From a virus, in the IMG/VR virus record IMGVR_UViG_3300031758_000427, positions 1 to 28,675 of that record: DNA of 28,675 nucleotides, one strand, 5' to 3'. The position numbers and the translations under genes were made by a program. This document shows positions 1 to 7,369 of the stretch, in pieces. A model generated the notes under the pieces. The model searched no databases and was not told the DNA's origin. It was given only the letters and a program-made list of their open reading frames with translations. Every line of letters begins with the position of its first letter. The first letter of the stretch is position 1.

Positions 1-216
1 CCCAACCTCTCTGTCGGTCGCGGCGAGAAGTTGCCTGTGTCGAAGGGCGCTGGCCTGACGGCGAAGGGCCGCGCGAAGTACAACCGCGCGACGGGGTCGA
101 ACCTCAAGGCTCCGACGAAGGACAAGGACAACCCGCGCCACAAGTCGTTCTGCGCTCGGTCGAGTTCGTGGAAGGGCGAGCGCGGCAAGGCTGCCCGGAA
201 GCGGTGGGGGTGCTGA
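1..216 (+). CDS. Small conserved phage protein, DUF6321-like (5' end outside window)
   Basis: The reading frame is open from the first base and ends with TGA at 214-216, so the N-terminus lies outside the window. The visible part gives 71 residues. Key segments are GLTAKGR, KYNRATGSNLKAP, KSFCARSSSWKG and a C-terminal ARKRWGC. This pattern (GLT-KGR, KYN-ATGS-LK-P, SFCARS, ARKRW-C) is familiar to me from small phage proteins annotated as DUF6321. The function is unknown. The protein is strongly basic and keeps two cysteines. A TTG at 31 could start a 61-residue version, but the codons before it (PNLSVGRGEK) already fit the family, so I treat the gene as truncated by the window edge. The next gene starts directly after its stop codon, which indicates operon membership. 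The family assignment is from memory and was not searched. Confidence 0.7.
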   Translation, partial: PNLSVGRGEKLPVSKGAGLTAKGRAKYNRATGSNLKAPTKDKDNPRHKSFCARSSSWKGERGKAARKRWGC

Positions 217-591
217 ATGGCCGAGATCCCACCGATGCTTTCCCGTCTCGATCCGAACGAGACCCGTCCCGATGGATCCAAGAAGGGGATGGGATGGCTC
301 GGACCGTACAAGAACTCCAATGGAGACGATGTCACGGAGTACTCCATCGGCATCGACATCGATGGCAAGGATATGGACATACCCGTCCTCGTCCCCGGAC
401 TCTCCAAGAACGAGATCATGTCCGTGCTGAAGGCGTCGGAGTACGGGGAGTTCCCCACGGGGGACATCATCGACAAGGCCGTCGCGCACGCCCGCAAGAT
501 GCTCGCGCAGGGCAAGTCGCCTTTCAAGGACCAGCCGATGAACCTCGTGCAGAAGCCGAAGGAGTTCGGCGTCATGGAGATGGGACGATGA
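217..591 (+). CDS. Conserved phage protein of unknown function (GWLGP / LVPGLS family)
   Basis: This is a 124-residue acidic protein whose ATG abuts the previous stop. Visible landmarks are RPDGSKKGMGWLGPYKN (about residues 17-33), EYSIGIDIDGKDMDIPVLVPGLS and DKAVAHARKMLAQGKSPF. The same order (GTGWLGP, then TEYS-G, then D-P-LVP-L, then A-DHA) occurs in many short-tailed phages, both as a stand-alone protein and as a segment inside larger virion proteins. No catalytic motif, signal peptide or membrane segment is visible. The function is unknown. Its place among small genes to the left of the portal suggests a packaging-associated or minor structural role, but that is only inference. It overlaps the next gene by four bases (ATGA). 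Confidence 0.75.
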   Translation: MAEIPPMLSRLDPNETRPDGSKKGMGWLGPYKNSNGDDVTEYSIGIDIDGKDMDIPVLVPGLSKNEIMSVLKASEYGEFPTGDIIDKAVAHARKMLAQGKSPFKDQPMNLVQKPKEFGVMEMGR

Positions 592-917
592 CCGATGACA
601 TCGTGACCCGGCTGCGAAAGCAGTATGTTGGAAACTACAACGCCTTGCTGTGGGACGAAGCCGCCGACGAGATCGAGCGGCTGCGCGCCGAACTTGCGAG
701 AAACGCTGACGAGTGCCGCGAAACGCTTACGGAACTTCGGCAGCGCGTGGAAACGCTTAGATCCGAGCGCGACGAGGCGAACGCAAACGCGAAGTTGTAC
801 AGGGACGATCGCGATGCGGCGCGGCGGGAGGTGTGCGCCATGTCGTTTGACGATCAGCGGAGGACGGCGGAGGAGCGCGGCTGGGACTGCTTCAAGGAGC
901 CTGCCCATGCCCCGTGA
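588..917 (+). CDS. Small coiled-coil phage protein
   Basis: This is a 109-residue protein whose ATG (588) overlaps the previous stop in an ATGA junction. The frame is open further left to 168, but that stretch is a shadow of the upstream gene. Residues 1-35 (DDIVTRLRK, then EAADEIERLRAEL) match a short module common in small phage proteins. It is followed by a long heptad-like stretch rich in R, E, L and A to about residue 80, which should form a coiled coil. The C-terminus contains EERGWDCF. There is no catalytic motif. The function is unknown; proteins with this N-terminal pattern are usually accessory. The first few residues (MTDD) recur in the gene at 8697, which I regard as chance. Confidence 0.7.
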   Translation: MTDDIVTRLRKQYVGNYNALLWDEAADEIERLRAELARNADECRETLTELRQRVETLRSERDEANANAKLYRDDRDAARREVCAMSFDDQRRTAEERGWDCFKEPAHAP

Positions 918-1128
918 CTACAAGGCCGAGTACGCGAAGTTCCACTCATCGACCGCGTCGAAGAGGGACCGCGCGTCCCGCAACAAGGTCCGCCGCGCTG
1001 CGGAGCGCGAAGGCCGCGTCAGCAAGGGCGATGGCAAGGACATTGACCACAGAAATGGAAACCCACGCGACAACCGCAGGTCAAACCTGCGCGTGACCTC
1101 GCGATCGAGCAACAGGAGCAAGCGATGA
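907..1128 (+). CDS. Mini HNH endonuclease-like protein
   Basis: This is a 73-residue, very basic protein. It starts at an ATG overlapping the preceding gene by 11 bases, with AAGGAG seven bases upstream (896-901). The C-terminal half carries DHRNGNPRDNRRSNLRV (about residues 47-63), the HNH signature of homing-type nucleases: DH, then NGN, DN and NLR. Full HNH homing enzymes are usually more than 100 residues and often carry a DNA-binding tail. This one is only the core, which is a recognised small form among phages. It probably nicks or cuts DNA. A role in packaging or as a free-standing selfish nuclease is possible, and the sequence does not decide. Its stop overlaps the next start (ATGA). 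Confidence 0.75.
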   Translation: MPRDYKAEYAKFHSSTASKRDRASRNKVRRAAEREGRVSKGDGKDIDHRNGNPRDNRRSNLRVTSRSSNRSKR

Positions 1129-1862
1129 CGATGTTCACGGCATTCACGGAACAGTTCCGCAAGCAGGACATCTGCTTGTTCAGCGACTTCGTCTCGGAGT
1201 CCGCGCCGTTCGGCGTGGTCACGGCGGCGACTACTGGTCTCGGGACCGTTTCCTTCTCCAACGGAAACACCGACACCACGCAGGCGAACCAGCCTCTCGG
1301 GATTATGACGCTCACAAGCACGGGTACGCTCAATGTCGTTGCGGCGATCTACCCGTTCATCGGCGTGTATCCGTCCGTCGCCGCGACTGGCGGAGGCACC
1401 GTGACCCGAGACTTCCGCGTCGGCCGTGGAGAGATCGACTTCGAAGCGCGTCTTCGAACCGTCTCATCGGGCGCGAACATCCTCGTGACCGCTGGAATCG
1501 GACTTCCGAACGATGTGGCTCCTCCGTCGATCGCAGCCGACTTCGTCGGGTTCTACGCCTTCGGCGACCAAGCGACATGGAAGGCCGCGCTGGTGATCGG
1601 CGGAGTCACGCAGCGTTCCGTCGAGACCAATCTTTCGAAGAGTGGCTTCCACGACTTCCGCGTGTTCCTCGACGCCGACGCAAACAGGGCGACGGTGTGG
1701 GCGAACGGTCAGAGGATCGCGATCTTCGACGGGCAGTTGCCCACAACGACTGGCCTGCTACCGCACATCGAGGTCCGCGACAAACTTCAGACTGGATCCG
1801 TCCTCGCGGCCCAGTCTGCCGAGATCGACTACATGCTGGTCAAGTTGAAGGCACCACGATGA
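1125..1862 (+). CDS. Lectin-like (jelly-roll) virion protein, paralogue A
   Basis: This is a 245-residue protein with an AGGAG site six bases before its ATG. It is rich in G, T, V and aromatic residues and has alternating beta-strand-like segments. It has no charged coil, membrane segment or signal peptide. It is a clear paralogue of the next gene. Shared features are the FSDFV / FTDFV start followed by PFG, the block RxGExxxExRLxT near the middle, an FY...QxTWxAA block, ANGxR, and the ending IEVRD...xDYM. This layout is typical of phage proteins with a concanavalin-like jelly-roll that bind sugars or sit on the capsid or tail surface. The fold is inferred from the strand pattern and from memory of similar phage proteins, not demonstrated. 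Confidence 0.65.
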   Translation: MTMFTAFTEQFRKQDICLFSDFVSESAPFGVVTAATTGLGTVSFSNGNTDTTQANQPLGIMTLTSTGTLNVVAAIYPFIGVYPSVAATGGGTVTRDFRVGRGEIDFEARLRTVSSGANILVTAGIGLPNDVAPPSIAADFVGFYAFGDQATWKAALVIGGVTQRSVETNLSKSGFHDFRVFLDADANRATVWANGQRIAIFDGQLPTTTGLLPHIEVRDKLQTGSVLAAQSAEIDYMLVKLKAPR

Positions 1863-2575
1863 CCCTGCTACAGACATTCACCGACAGGATCCCCAAGGGA
1901 AACCTGACCTTCTTCACGGACTTCGTCACGGACGCGAAGCCGTTCGGCATCTCTAAGACGAACAACGCCATCGGAACTCCGACCGAGGTCTATTCAAACT
2001 CCAACAACGAAGAACTCGGGACCGTGACATGCACGCTCGCGACTGGAACGAGCGCGGGTCTGTTTCAGCGCATCGGCATCTATCAGACGGCCGATCAGGC
2101 TGGCGCAGCCATCACGCGAGCATGGGACATCCGCAATGGAGAGTACGAGATGGAGTCTCGATTGAAGACGAGCGTCCATCCTTCCGCAGCGTGCATTGTG
2201 ACATGCGGGTACAACCTGAATCAAAACACGGCGGTTCAGGTTGGAGCGTACTTCTACCACCTCAACACGCAGACCACTTGGCGTGCGGCTGTTTCCGTGG
2301 GCAATGCGATCATCCGTGAGATCGACACGGGACTTCCAGTCTCGTCGTATCAGACGCTCCGCGTACTCTCGACGAAGGCCGCCACGCAGTTTGAGTTCTT
2401 CGCGAATGGACGCCGCGTTTGGAAGTGGGTCGGAGGAGATATTGCGGCAGAAGCGGCAGCAGGAACCTACTCGATGCCGAACATCGAGATTCGCGACCGT
2501 GTGTCAGGAGGCGGTGGACGCAACAACTCGTTCACCGCCGACTACATGATGACCGAGGAAAGGTTCCAACGCTGA
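1859..2575 (+). CDS. Lectin-like (jelly-roll) virion protein, paralogue B
   Basis: This is a 238-residue protein starting at an ATG that overlaps the stop of paralogue A (ATGA). The frame is open well upstream, but that part is a shadow of paralogue A. The alignment with A is readable by eye along the whole length: FFTDFVTD then PFG; the block RNGEYEMESRLKT; FYHLNTQTTWRAAVSVG; FFANGRR; MPNIEIRDRV; and ADYMMTEE. Identity is modest, so the duplication is old or fast-evolving. The two copies probably form a hetero-oligomer or recognise different glycans. Neither copy has the N-terminal tail-attachment domain expected of a fibre, so a head-surface location is also possible. Confidence 0.65.
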   Translation: MTLLQTFTDRIPKGNLTFFTDFVTDAKPFGISKTNNAIGTPTEVYSNSNNEELGTVTCTLATGTSAGLFQRIGIYQTADQAGAAITRAWDIRNGEYEMESRLKTSVHPSAACIVTCGYNLNQNTAVQVGAYFYHLNTQTTWRAAVSVGNAIIREIDTGLPVSSYQTLRVLSTKAATQFEFFANGRRVWKWVGGDIAAEAAAGTYSMPNIEIRDRVSGGGGRNNSFTADYMMTEERFQR

Positions 2576-2706
2576 TGCCGTTCAAGTCGAAGGCCCAGCA
2601 GAAGTACATGTTCGCCACCATGCCGAAGACGGCGAAGAGGTGGGCGAAGGAGACTCCCAGCATCAAGTCGCTGCCGAAGAAGGCCGCGAAGAAGAGGAGC
2701 AAGTGA
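2575..2706 (+). CDS. Tiny basic SKAQQ protein
   Basis: This is a 43-residue protein whose ATG shares one base with the previous stop (TGATG). It opens with MPFKSKAQQKYMFAT and continues with KRWAKETPSIKSLPKKA. The motif SKAQQ-(F/Y)M-AT, an AxExTP-like segment and LPKK is widespread in tiny phage and bacterial proteins of unknown function. The net charge is strongly positive, with lysine and arginine spread through the chain, which suggests nucleic acid binding or packing inside the head. It is the first of three consecutive tiny basic proteins lying directly before the portal gene. Confidence 0.75.
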   Translation: MPFKSKAQQKYMFATMPKTAKRWAKETPSIKSLPKKAAKKRSK

Positions 2707-2849
2707 TGGGTGTCGTGAGTTCACAACGGGACCGCATGGCCCACGAATCCATGCATCGCAAGAACAAGCCGAAGACCAGTCTCGCCAAGTCGGCGCGATC
2801 GCAGTCCTCGTGCTGTTCCAAGAAGCGCAACAAGCGCGGAGGCAAGTGA
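2706..2849 (+). CDS. Tiny basic protein, second of three
   Basis: This is a 47-residue protein. Its ATG shares one base with the previous stop and has AGGAG six bases upstream. It is rich in K, R and S, with a paired cysteine near the C-terminus (SSCCSKKRNK). I recognise no family. The good ribosome binding site, exact one-base coupling on both sides and high basic charge argue that it is real. The role is unknown; nucleic acid binding is a guess from charge. Confidence 0.6.
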   Translation: MGVVSSQRDRMAHESMHRKNKPKTSLAKSARSQSSCCSKKRNKRGGK

Positions 2850-3043
2850 TGGCAAAGGCAAAGTCGCGCTACGGCACAGGCGGTGCGAAGAACGGTGGCA
2901 AGAACGGTGGAGACGGCGGTGCTGCTCGCAACAATCCGACTGCAAAGCGTTCCCGAGCGTCTGCGGCTGCGAAGTCCGCGTACATCGCGTCGCAGGCGGC
3001 AAGACTCAGCACGGCTTCCCTCCCGAGTGGCGGAAAGAAGTGA
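2849..3043 (+). CDS. Tiny Gly/Ala/Lys-rich protein, third of three
   Basis: This is a 64-residue protein with GGAGG six bases before the ATG, coupled to the previous stop by one base. The first half is a low-complexity stretch of Gly, Asn and Lys (GGAKNGGKNGGDGG). The second half is Ala, Ser and Arg-rich (AKRSRASAAAKSAY). The charge is positive and disorder is likely. No family was recognised. It is the last gene before the portal, with eight bases between them. It could be a DNA-condensing or scaffold-associated peptide, which is inference from composition only. Confidence 0.55.
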   Translation: MAKAKSRYGTGGAKNGGKNGGDGGAARNNPTAKRSRASAAAKSAYIASQAARLSTASLPSGGKK

Positions 3044-3051
3044 GATGACAC

Positions 3052-4830
3052 ATGCTTGACCTTTCGTTCGATTCGATCCGCCGCGAGGTGGAGAGCGCGG
3101 AGCGATTCCGCGACACGCATCTGTCGTCGCTTCGGACGATGGTCGAGAAGTACCACGGTCCCGCGTTCAGAGATGACCGCTCGGACCCTTACATCGACGA
3201 TCCTGAGAACTTCGGACACGAGTATGTGTCGTTGGTGCTTCCCCGCATCATCCACGACACCCCGAAGTTCCGAGTGAAACTCGGTAACCCGATGCTCGAC
3301 CTCATGGTCGGCAAGCGGCTTCAGATCGCGATCAACAGGTGGTCCCGCATCACCAAGTTGCGTCGCACCCTTGAGCGTGTCGCGACCGACATGCTCTTCA
3401 CCTACGGCGTCGCGCTCACCGTGAGTGAGCCTCGACCCGAGGTCAGGAAGACGGACGGGAAGGAGCCGTATCTTCCCCGCGTCTACCGCATCTCTCCCGA
3501 GCGGTTCTTCATGGATCCCGCCGCGACCAACATCGAGGACGCGCGGTTCATGGGGCATTGCTACGCCATCGACAAGAACGACCTGATCTCCCGCGCCGAG
3601 CAGGACAAGAGTTACGACCTCGATGCGATCCTTTCGATCCCGTCGGGTACCGATCTCGACGAGGTGCGCGATGACAACGGGCGCGACATCGAGGACCGCA
3701 AGGAACTCGCCGTCTACGAGGTGTGGGTACCCGAGGCAGACCAGTCGCTCGCCGAGGAGATCGACGAGATCGCTGGCCCGGGCATGGTGAACGGCACCAT
3801 CTACACCTTCGTCAAGGGCCGTTCGAAGGCGAGCAAGTACGACGGATACATCCGCCGACCGATCCCGTACTTCGGCCCACGGCAGGGTCCGTACACCGTG
3901 TTCGGCGTCTACACCGTCCCCGATGATCCGTACCCGCTGTCGCCGCTCATGGCGATCCAGTCGCAGGTCGAGGATCTCAACGCCCACCTGACGAGCGTTC
4001 GATCGAGCGCCGCCGCCTACAAGCGGCTCGTCATGGTCGATGCGCGCAACGCCAAACTCGCGCAGGACATCAAGGACCGTCCGCACGACTACATCATCCT
4101 GTCCGAGTCGCTCGACAAGGACAAGGTGGTCAACCTTGAGGTCGGCGGCATCACCCAGCAGCAGGTGCAGTATTCGCAGATCGCTCAGGACCGCCTCGAC
4201 CGCGTGTCGGGCATCCACGACGCCATGCGAGGCAACATCTCGGGTTCGGCAACCGCCACCGAGGTCGCCGTCGCCGAGTCGAGCGCGACCATGCGCATGG
4301 CGCACCTCAAGCGCCAGTTCCAAGAGTCTGTCGATGACCTCGCTCGGTCAGTTCTGTGGTACATGTGGCACGACGATCGTGTCGCATTCCCACTCGGCCG
4401 CGAAGGTGCCGAGGCGTTGCTTGAGGCTGATCCCAAGTTCACGGGTGGCGTCAGAATGCCCGGTTGGGAGGATCTTGAGATCGCCGTCGATGCGTACAGC
4501 ATGGAGCGCGTCTCCGAGGCGCTCGTGCAGAAGCGCGCGATGGAACTTCTTCAGATCACCACAAGTGTGGCACAGGGCATGATGGCGATGCCGTTCATCA
4601 AGTGGCGCGAGATCCTGTCCGTGGTGGGCGACGCTCTCAACATGCCGCACCTCGCCGACATGATCGATCAGAACGCGATGATGCAGCAGGCACAGATGGC
4701 GCAGGCCGCACAGGCTGGGTCGATGCCCAGTTCGCAAGGCGGTCCTCCGATGAACGCGATGGGCGAGCCAAGCCCGATCCCCGCAAGCAGCATGGCTGGC
4801 CTACAGGCCGCCGCAAACAGGGCGATGTGA
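3052..4830 (+). CDS. Portal protein (head-tail connector)
   Basis: This is a 592-residue protein. In the virion it would form the dodecameric ring at one head vertex, through which terminase packages DNA and to which the tail attaches. The size fits portals of short-tailed phages (about 500-700 residues). Visible portal-type features include the N-terminal YxxxVLPRIIHD region, a wing region with PERFFMDP (about 145), SPLMAIQSQVEDLNAHL (about 295-315), and a GSATATEVAVAES segment (about 398-410) followed by a long helix with SVLWYMWHDD. That Ala/Thr-Glu segment and the following helix are common in phage portals. The C-terminal 50 residues are rich in M, Q and A (the barrel or tail). It is followed by a small gene, then scaffold and capsid, the classic head order. 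The family match is by pattern and context. Confidence 0.85.
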   Translation: MLDLSFDSIRREVESAERFRDTHLSSLRTMVEKYHGPAFRDDRSDPYIDDPENFGHEYVSLVLPRIIHDTPKFRVKLGNPMLDLMVGKRLQIAINRWSRITKLRRTLERVATDMLFTYGVALTVSEPRPEVRKTDGKEPYLPRVYRISPERFFMDPAATNIEDARFMGHCYAIDKNDLISRAEQDKSYDLDAILSIPSGTDLDEVRDDNGRDIEDRKELAVYEVWVPEADQSLAEEIDEIAGPGMVNGTIYTFVKGRSKASKYDGYIRRPIPYFGPRQGPYTVFGVYTVPDDPYPLSPLMAIQSQVEDLNAHLTSVRSSAAAYKRLVMVDARNAKLAQDIKDRPHDYIILSESLDKDKVVNLEVGGITQQQVQYSQIAQDRLDRVSGIHDAMRGNISGSATATEVAVAESSATMRMAHLKRQFQESVDDLARSVLWYMWHDDRVAFPLGREGAEALLEADPKFTGGVRMPGWEDLEIAVDAYSMERVSEALVQKRAMELLQITTSVAQGMMAMPFIKWREILSVVGDALNMPHLADMIDQNAMMQQAQMAQAAQAGSMPSSQGGPPMNAMGEPSPIPASSMAGLQAAANRAM

Positions 4831-4831
4831 C

Positions 4832-5122
4832 ATGAAGTACGAGTTTCTCGACTCCGATGGAAATGTGGTCGAAATCACGATGTTGATGCGTGACGCGCCT
4901 TCCATCGGCAGTATTATCACGCACGAGGGGCGGACTCTGACCCGTATCGCCAGCACTCCGCAGGTGGATCCGGGTACCAATCGTCATCAGTATCCCTATG
5001 TCAGCACGGCGCTTCCGCGCAGGCTGGAGGGATGCAAGACGAACAAGCAGGGAAAGCCCGTCATCATGTCGAAGCGCCATGAACGCGAAATCATGGCGCG
5101 GCACGGATTTGAGAAGGACTGA
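4832..5122 (+). CDS. Small conserved phage protein between portal and scaffold
   Basis: This is a 96-residue protein starting one base after the portal stop. It opens with KYEFLDSDGNVVEI, continues with a short beta-rich part, and ends in PVIMSKRHEREIMARHGFEKD. The ending (P-I-SK-HE-E-I-G-) recurs in small phage proteins located next to portal genes. The N-terminal half resembles the fold of FmdB-like putative zinc ribbon proteins but lacks the CxxC pairs; only one cysteine (CKTNK) is present, so zinc binding is unlikely. The function is unknown. Confidence 0.7.
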   Translation: MKYEFLDSDGNVVEITMLMRDAPSIGSIITHEGRTLTRIASTPQVDPGTNRHQYPYVSTALPRRLEGCKTNKQGKPVIMSKRHEREIMARHGFEKD

Positions 5123-5125
5123 TCG

Positions 5126-5992
5126 ATGTCAGAACCCGAAGCACAGATCAAGCCAGCCGATGAGGCCATCAATCCCATGCAGCAACTCGCTGCGGAAGCC
5201 GCCATTGAGGCGGACAACTCCGTCAGCGAAGACGCTGTGCTGGACCGCCTCCTCGGGATCGACGAGCCTGCTCCACGGCAGGCTGTTCGCACGCCTGAAC
5301 CGACTGCTCCAGCGAATGACCCCGACTTCGATCGGGCGCTGAAGGCTTTGCAGCGCGATGGCGTTCCCGCCGAGATCATCGACTCCATCAAGTCGGATCC
5401 TTCCAAGGTGAAGGACTGGGGCTTGAAGGCGGCGAAGAGGCAGGCGGATGTGGATGCGTTCGGAGCCAAGGTGGCCGAGTCCAAGAAGACCCCAGCGGAC
5501 AAGTCGGAGACCCCGAAGGCGTCCGCCGCTACCGATGACGGAGAGGCTGATGCCGATCCGCTGTCGGTGTTCGGGGACATCTTCGGCGACGAGGCCGCCA
5601 AGCCGCTCCGCACGATCACCGACCGACTTCGCGCCGAGTTCGACGAGAAGGCGCGCGCGATGGAGGTCAAGTACGAGACTCGCAGCGCCTACGAGCGTCT
5701 CGCGCCGATGTACGGGAAAGACGCCCCGTCCATCGACGAGATCACAAAGGTGGCAGCGCAGATCGGGCGCGAGAATCCCGGTCAGTTCGAATCCATCTCG
5801 GACATCGTCCAAGAAGCATTCCGCATGAGGTCAGGCGAGCCGAAGCGTTCCGATCCGAGGAACTTCGCGCGTCCCACCGTCGGCAAGCAGCCGACGCGGG
5901 CGACTCGTGAAATCGATCGGGAGGACGCCGTTCTCGACATCCTGCTCTCGGGCGGATCGCGCGCGGACGCGCTCCGAGTCATCTCACGCTAA
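5126..5992 (+). CDS. Scaffolding protein
   Basis: This 288-residue acidic, helix-rich protein has low hydrophobicity and sits between portal and major capsid genes, the standard place for a scaffold. AAGGA lies seven bases before the ATG. The N-terminal 120 residues are Asp, Glu and Ala-rich with spaced short helices. About residues 110-150 are a Lys/Ala/Glu/Asp linker. Residues 150-240 are predicted helical. The C-terminal 40 residues are basic (SDPRNFARPTVGKQ, then TRATREIDRED). A basic C-terminal hook contacting the capsid protein is common in scaffolds. It would guide procapsid assembly from inside and then leave. No protease motif was seen. The assignment rests on position and composition, not on a sequence signature. 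Confidence 0.75.
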   Translation: MSEPEAQIKPADEAINPMQQLAAEAAIEADNSVSEDAVLDRLLGIDEPAPRQAVRTPEPTAPANDPDFDRALKALQRDGVPAEIIDSIKSDPSKVKDWGLKAAKRQADVDAFGAKVAESKKTPADKSETPKASAATDDGEADADPLSVFGDIFGDEAAKPLRTITDRLRAEFDEKARAMEVKYETRSAYERLAPMYGKDAPSIDEITKVAAQIGRENPGQFESISDIVQEAFRMRSGEPKRSDPRNFARPTVGKQPTRATREIDREDAVLDILLSGGSRADALRVISR

Positions 5993-5995
5993 CCC

Positions 5996-6003
5996 AAGGA
6001 GGG
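5996..6003 (+). promoter_or_regulatory. Strong ribosome binding site of major capsid gene
   Basis: AAGGAGGG lies four bases before the ATG at 6008, in the short 15-base gap after the scaffold stop. It is the longest Shine-Dalgarno match among the starts in this window and fits the high expression needed for the capsid subunit. Confidence 0.85.
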
Positions 6004-6007
6004 CATC

Positions 6008-7348
6008 ATGCCTTCGATTCAGACCTTCAACGACTTTATGACCTCGACTGGCCCGTCGTATCTGACGAGCGCCGACGCGGTCATCAACGAGGCCGTCAAG
6101 AACACCTACGCCTTCAGCCGCCTCCTGAAGGGCAAGACCCGCGAGCAGACCATTCAGGGTGGTACCGAGATCCGCGATGTCATCATGTTCGATGACTCGC
6201 GCACCTACGACCACTACCAGCCGAACGACACCTTCGTGTGGCGCAACCCGCAGGTCACCGACTATGTGCGCGCGCCGTGGCGCTTCCACATCGACCACAT
6301 GTCGTGGACCGACGCTGAGGTCGAACTCAACACGGGCGAGACCGCTGCCAGCACCAAGGTCGCCTACAAGCGGCTGAAGCGCATCAAGGAGCAGCGGATG
6401 TGGACCTCGATGCTCAACGGATTCGAAGAGGATCTGTGGGCTGTCCCGTCCGTCACGGGCATGGAGGACGAGAGCGGCAAGTTGCCGTACTCGCTTCCGT
6501 ACTTCATCAGCGAGGTCTCCACGCAGTTCGGCGGCGCTCTCGGCCGTCGTGGTACTGCTCCGTACACGGCCAGCACCAACACGGCCCACACGGTCATGCG
6601 CATCTCTCCGTTCACGGAGAACCGCTGGTCCAATGTCGTGGAACTGTACAACTGCAAGACCGATGCGCTGACGCCTCTCGGTCCTGACTGGGGCAAGGTC
6701 ACGGCCCAGTCGCTGACCAACAACACCGTCTACTCGCAGCAGGGTCCGTCGGGTGCGGTCGCCACCACCCATCAGGTCGGCAATCTCTTCAACGCGATGG
6801 ATGTCATGTTCATGCGTCTGAAGTACGAGGCTCCGGCGACTCGCCAGCAGTACTTTGAGAACGACAACCTCAATCGGCAGATGATCCTCACCAGCCGACA
6901 GGGCGTTCAGAACTACCGCAACGCGCTCCGCCTCAGCAACGACACCCTCGTCTCGTATCAGGACGCTTCCTACAACAGCCCTGCATACGCTGGCGTCGAT
7001 GTCACCTACTGCTCGGACCTCGACAACGCGGCGATCTTCCCTGCTCACAGCGCCGCCGTGACTCAGAGCGCAACTGGCTACAACGGCGTGACGGCTGCCG
7101 CTGGAGCGTTCACGGGTTTCGGTACCGAGGACGGTACGAACACCATCGTCAAGGCTCCGCGCTACTTCTTCGTGAACGGCAACTACCTCACGCCGATCTT
7201 CCACGCGCGCCGCTACTTCAAGCAGCACGAGGTTCTCCGTCACCCGAACCAGCCGTTCACCTATGTCCAGCCCGTGGACTGCTGGTCGAACCTGTTCTGC
7301 AACAGCCGCCAGCGTCACGGCGTTGTCGCTCCGATCAATCTCACCTGA
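6008..7348 (+). CDS. Major capsid protein
   Basis: This 446-residue protein directly follows the scaffold gene and is preceded by a very strong ribosome binding site. The composition is that of a shell subunit: mixed alpha and beta, even charge, few cysteines and high GC3. The N-terminus (SIQTFNDFM, then LTSADAVINEAVK) is followed by a beta-rich E-loop-like region (EIRDVIMFDDSRTYDHYQPND) and by ETAASTKVAYKRLKRIKEQRM, which would be the start of the spine helix. The C-terminal part contains HARRYFKQHEVLRHPNQP. HK97-fold coat proteins of podoviruses have this length. No delta-domain or protease site is obvious. I rely on context, length and expression signals; I do not recall a named close family. 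Confidence 0.85.
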   Translation: MPSIQTFNDFMTSTGPSYLTSADAVINEAVKNTYAFSRLLKGKTREQTIQGGTEIRDVIMFDDSRTYDHYQPNDTFVWRNPQVTDYVRAPWRFHIDHMSWTDAEVELNTGETAASTKVAYKRLKRIKEQRMWTSMLNGFEEDLWAVPSVTGMEDESGKLPYSLPYFISEVSTQFGGALGRRGTAPYTASTNTAHTVMRISPFTENRWSNVVELYNCKTDALTPLGPDWGKVTAQSLTNNTVYSQQGPSGAVATTHQVGNLFNAMDVMFMRLKYEAPATRQQYFENDNLNRQMILTSRQGVQNYRNALRLSNDTLVSYQDASYNSPAYAGVDVTYCSDLDNAAIFPAHSAAVTQSATGYNGVTAAAGAFTGFGTEDGTNTIVKAPRYFFVNGNYLTPIFHARRYFKQHEVLRHPNQPFTYVQPVDCWSNLFCNSRQRHGVVAPINLT

Positions 7349-7353
7349 TCCCG

Positions 7354-7360
7354 AAGGAGG
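7354..7360 (+). promoter_or_regulatory. Strong ribosome binding site of decoration-like gene
   Basis: AAGGAGG lies nine bases before the ATG at 7370, separated by a GACACACAC spacer. Like the capsid gene, this gene has its own intergenic ribosome binding site rather than a stop-start overlap, which suggests a high-copy virion protein. Confidence 0.8.
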
Positions 7361-7369
7361 GACACACAC

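Noticed and set aside
2869-4323. 484-codon open frame on the minus strand
   Set aside because: It mirrors the portal gene. The sequence is low in recognisable motifs and has shadow composition.
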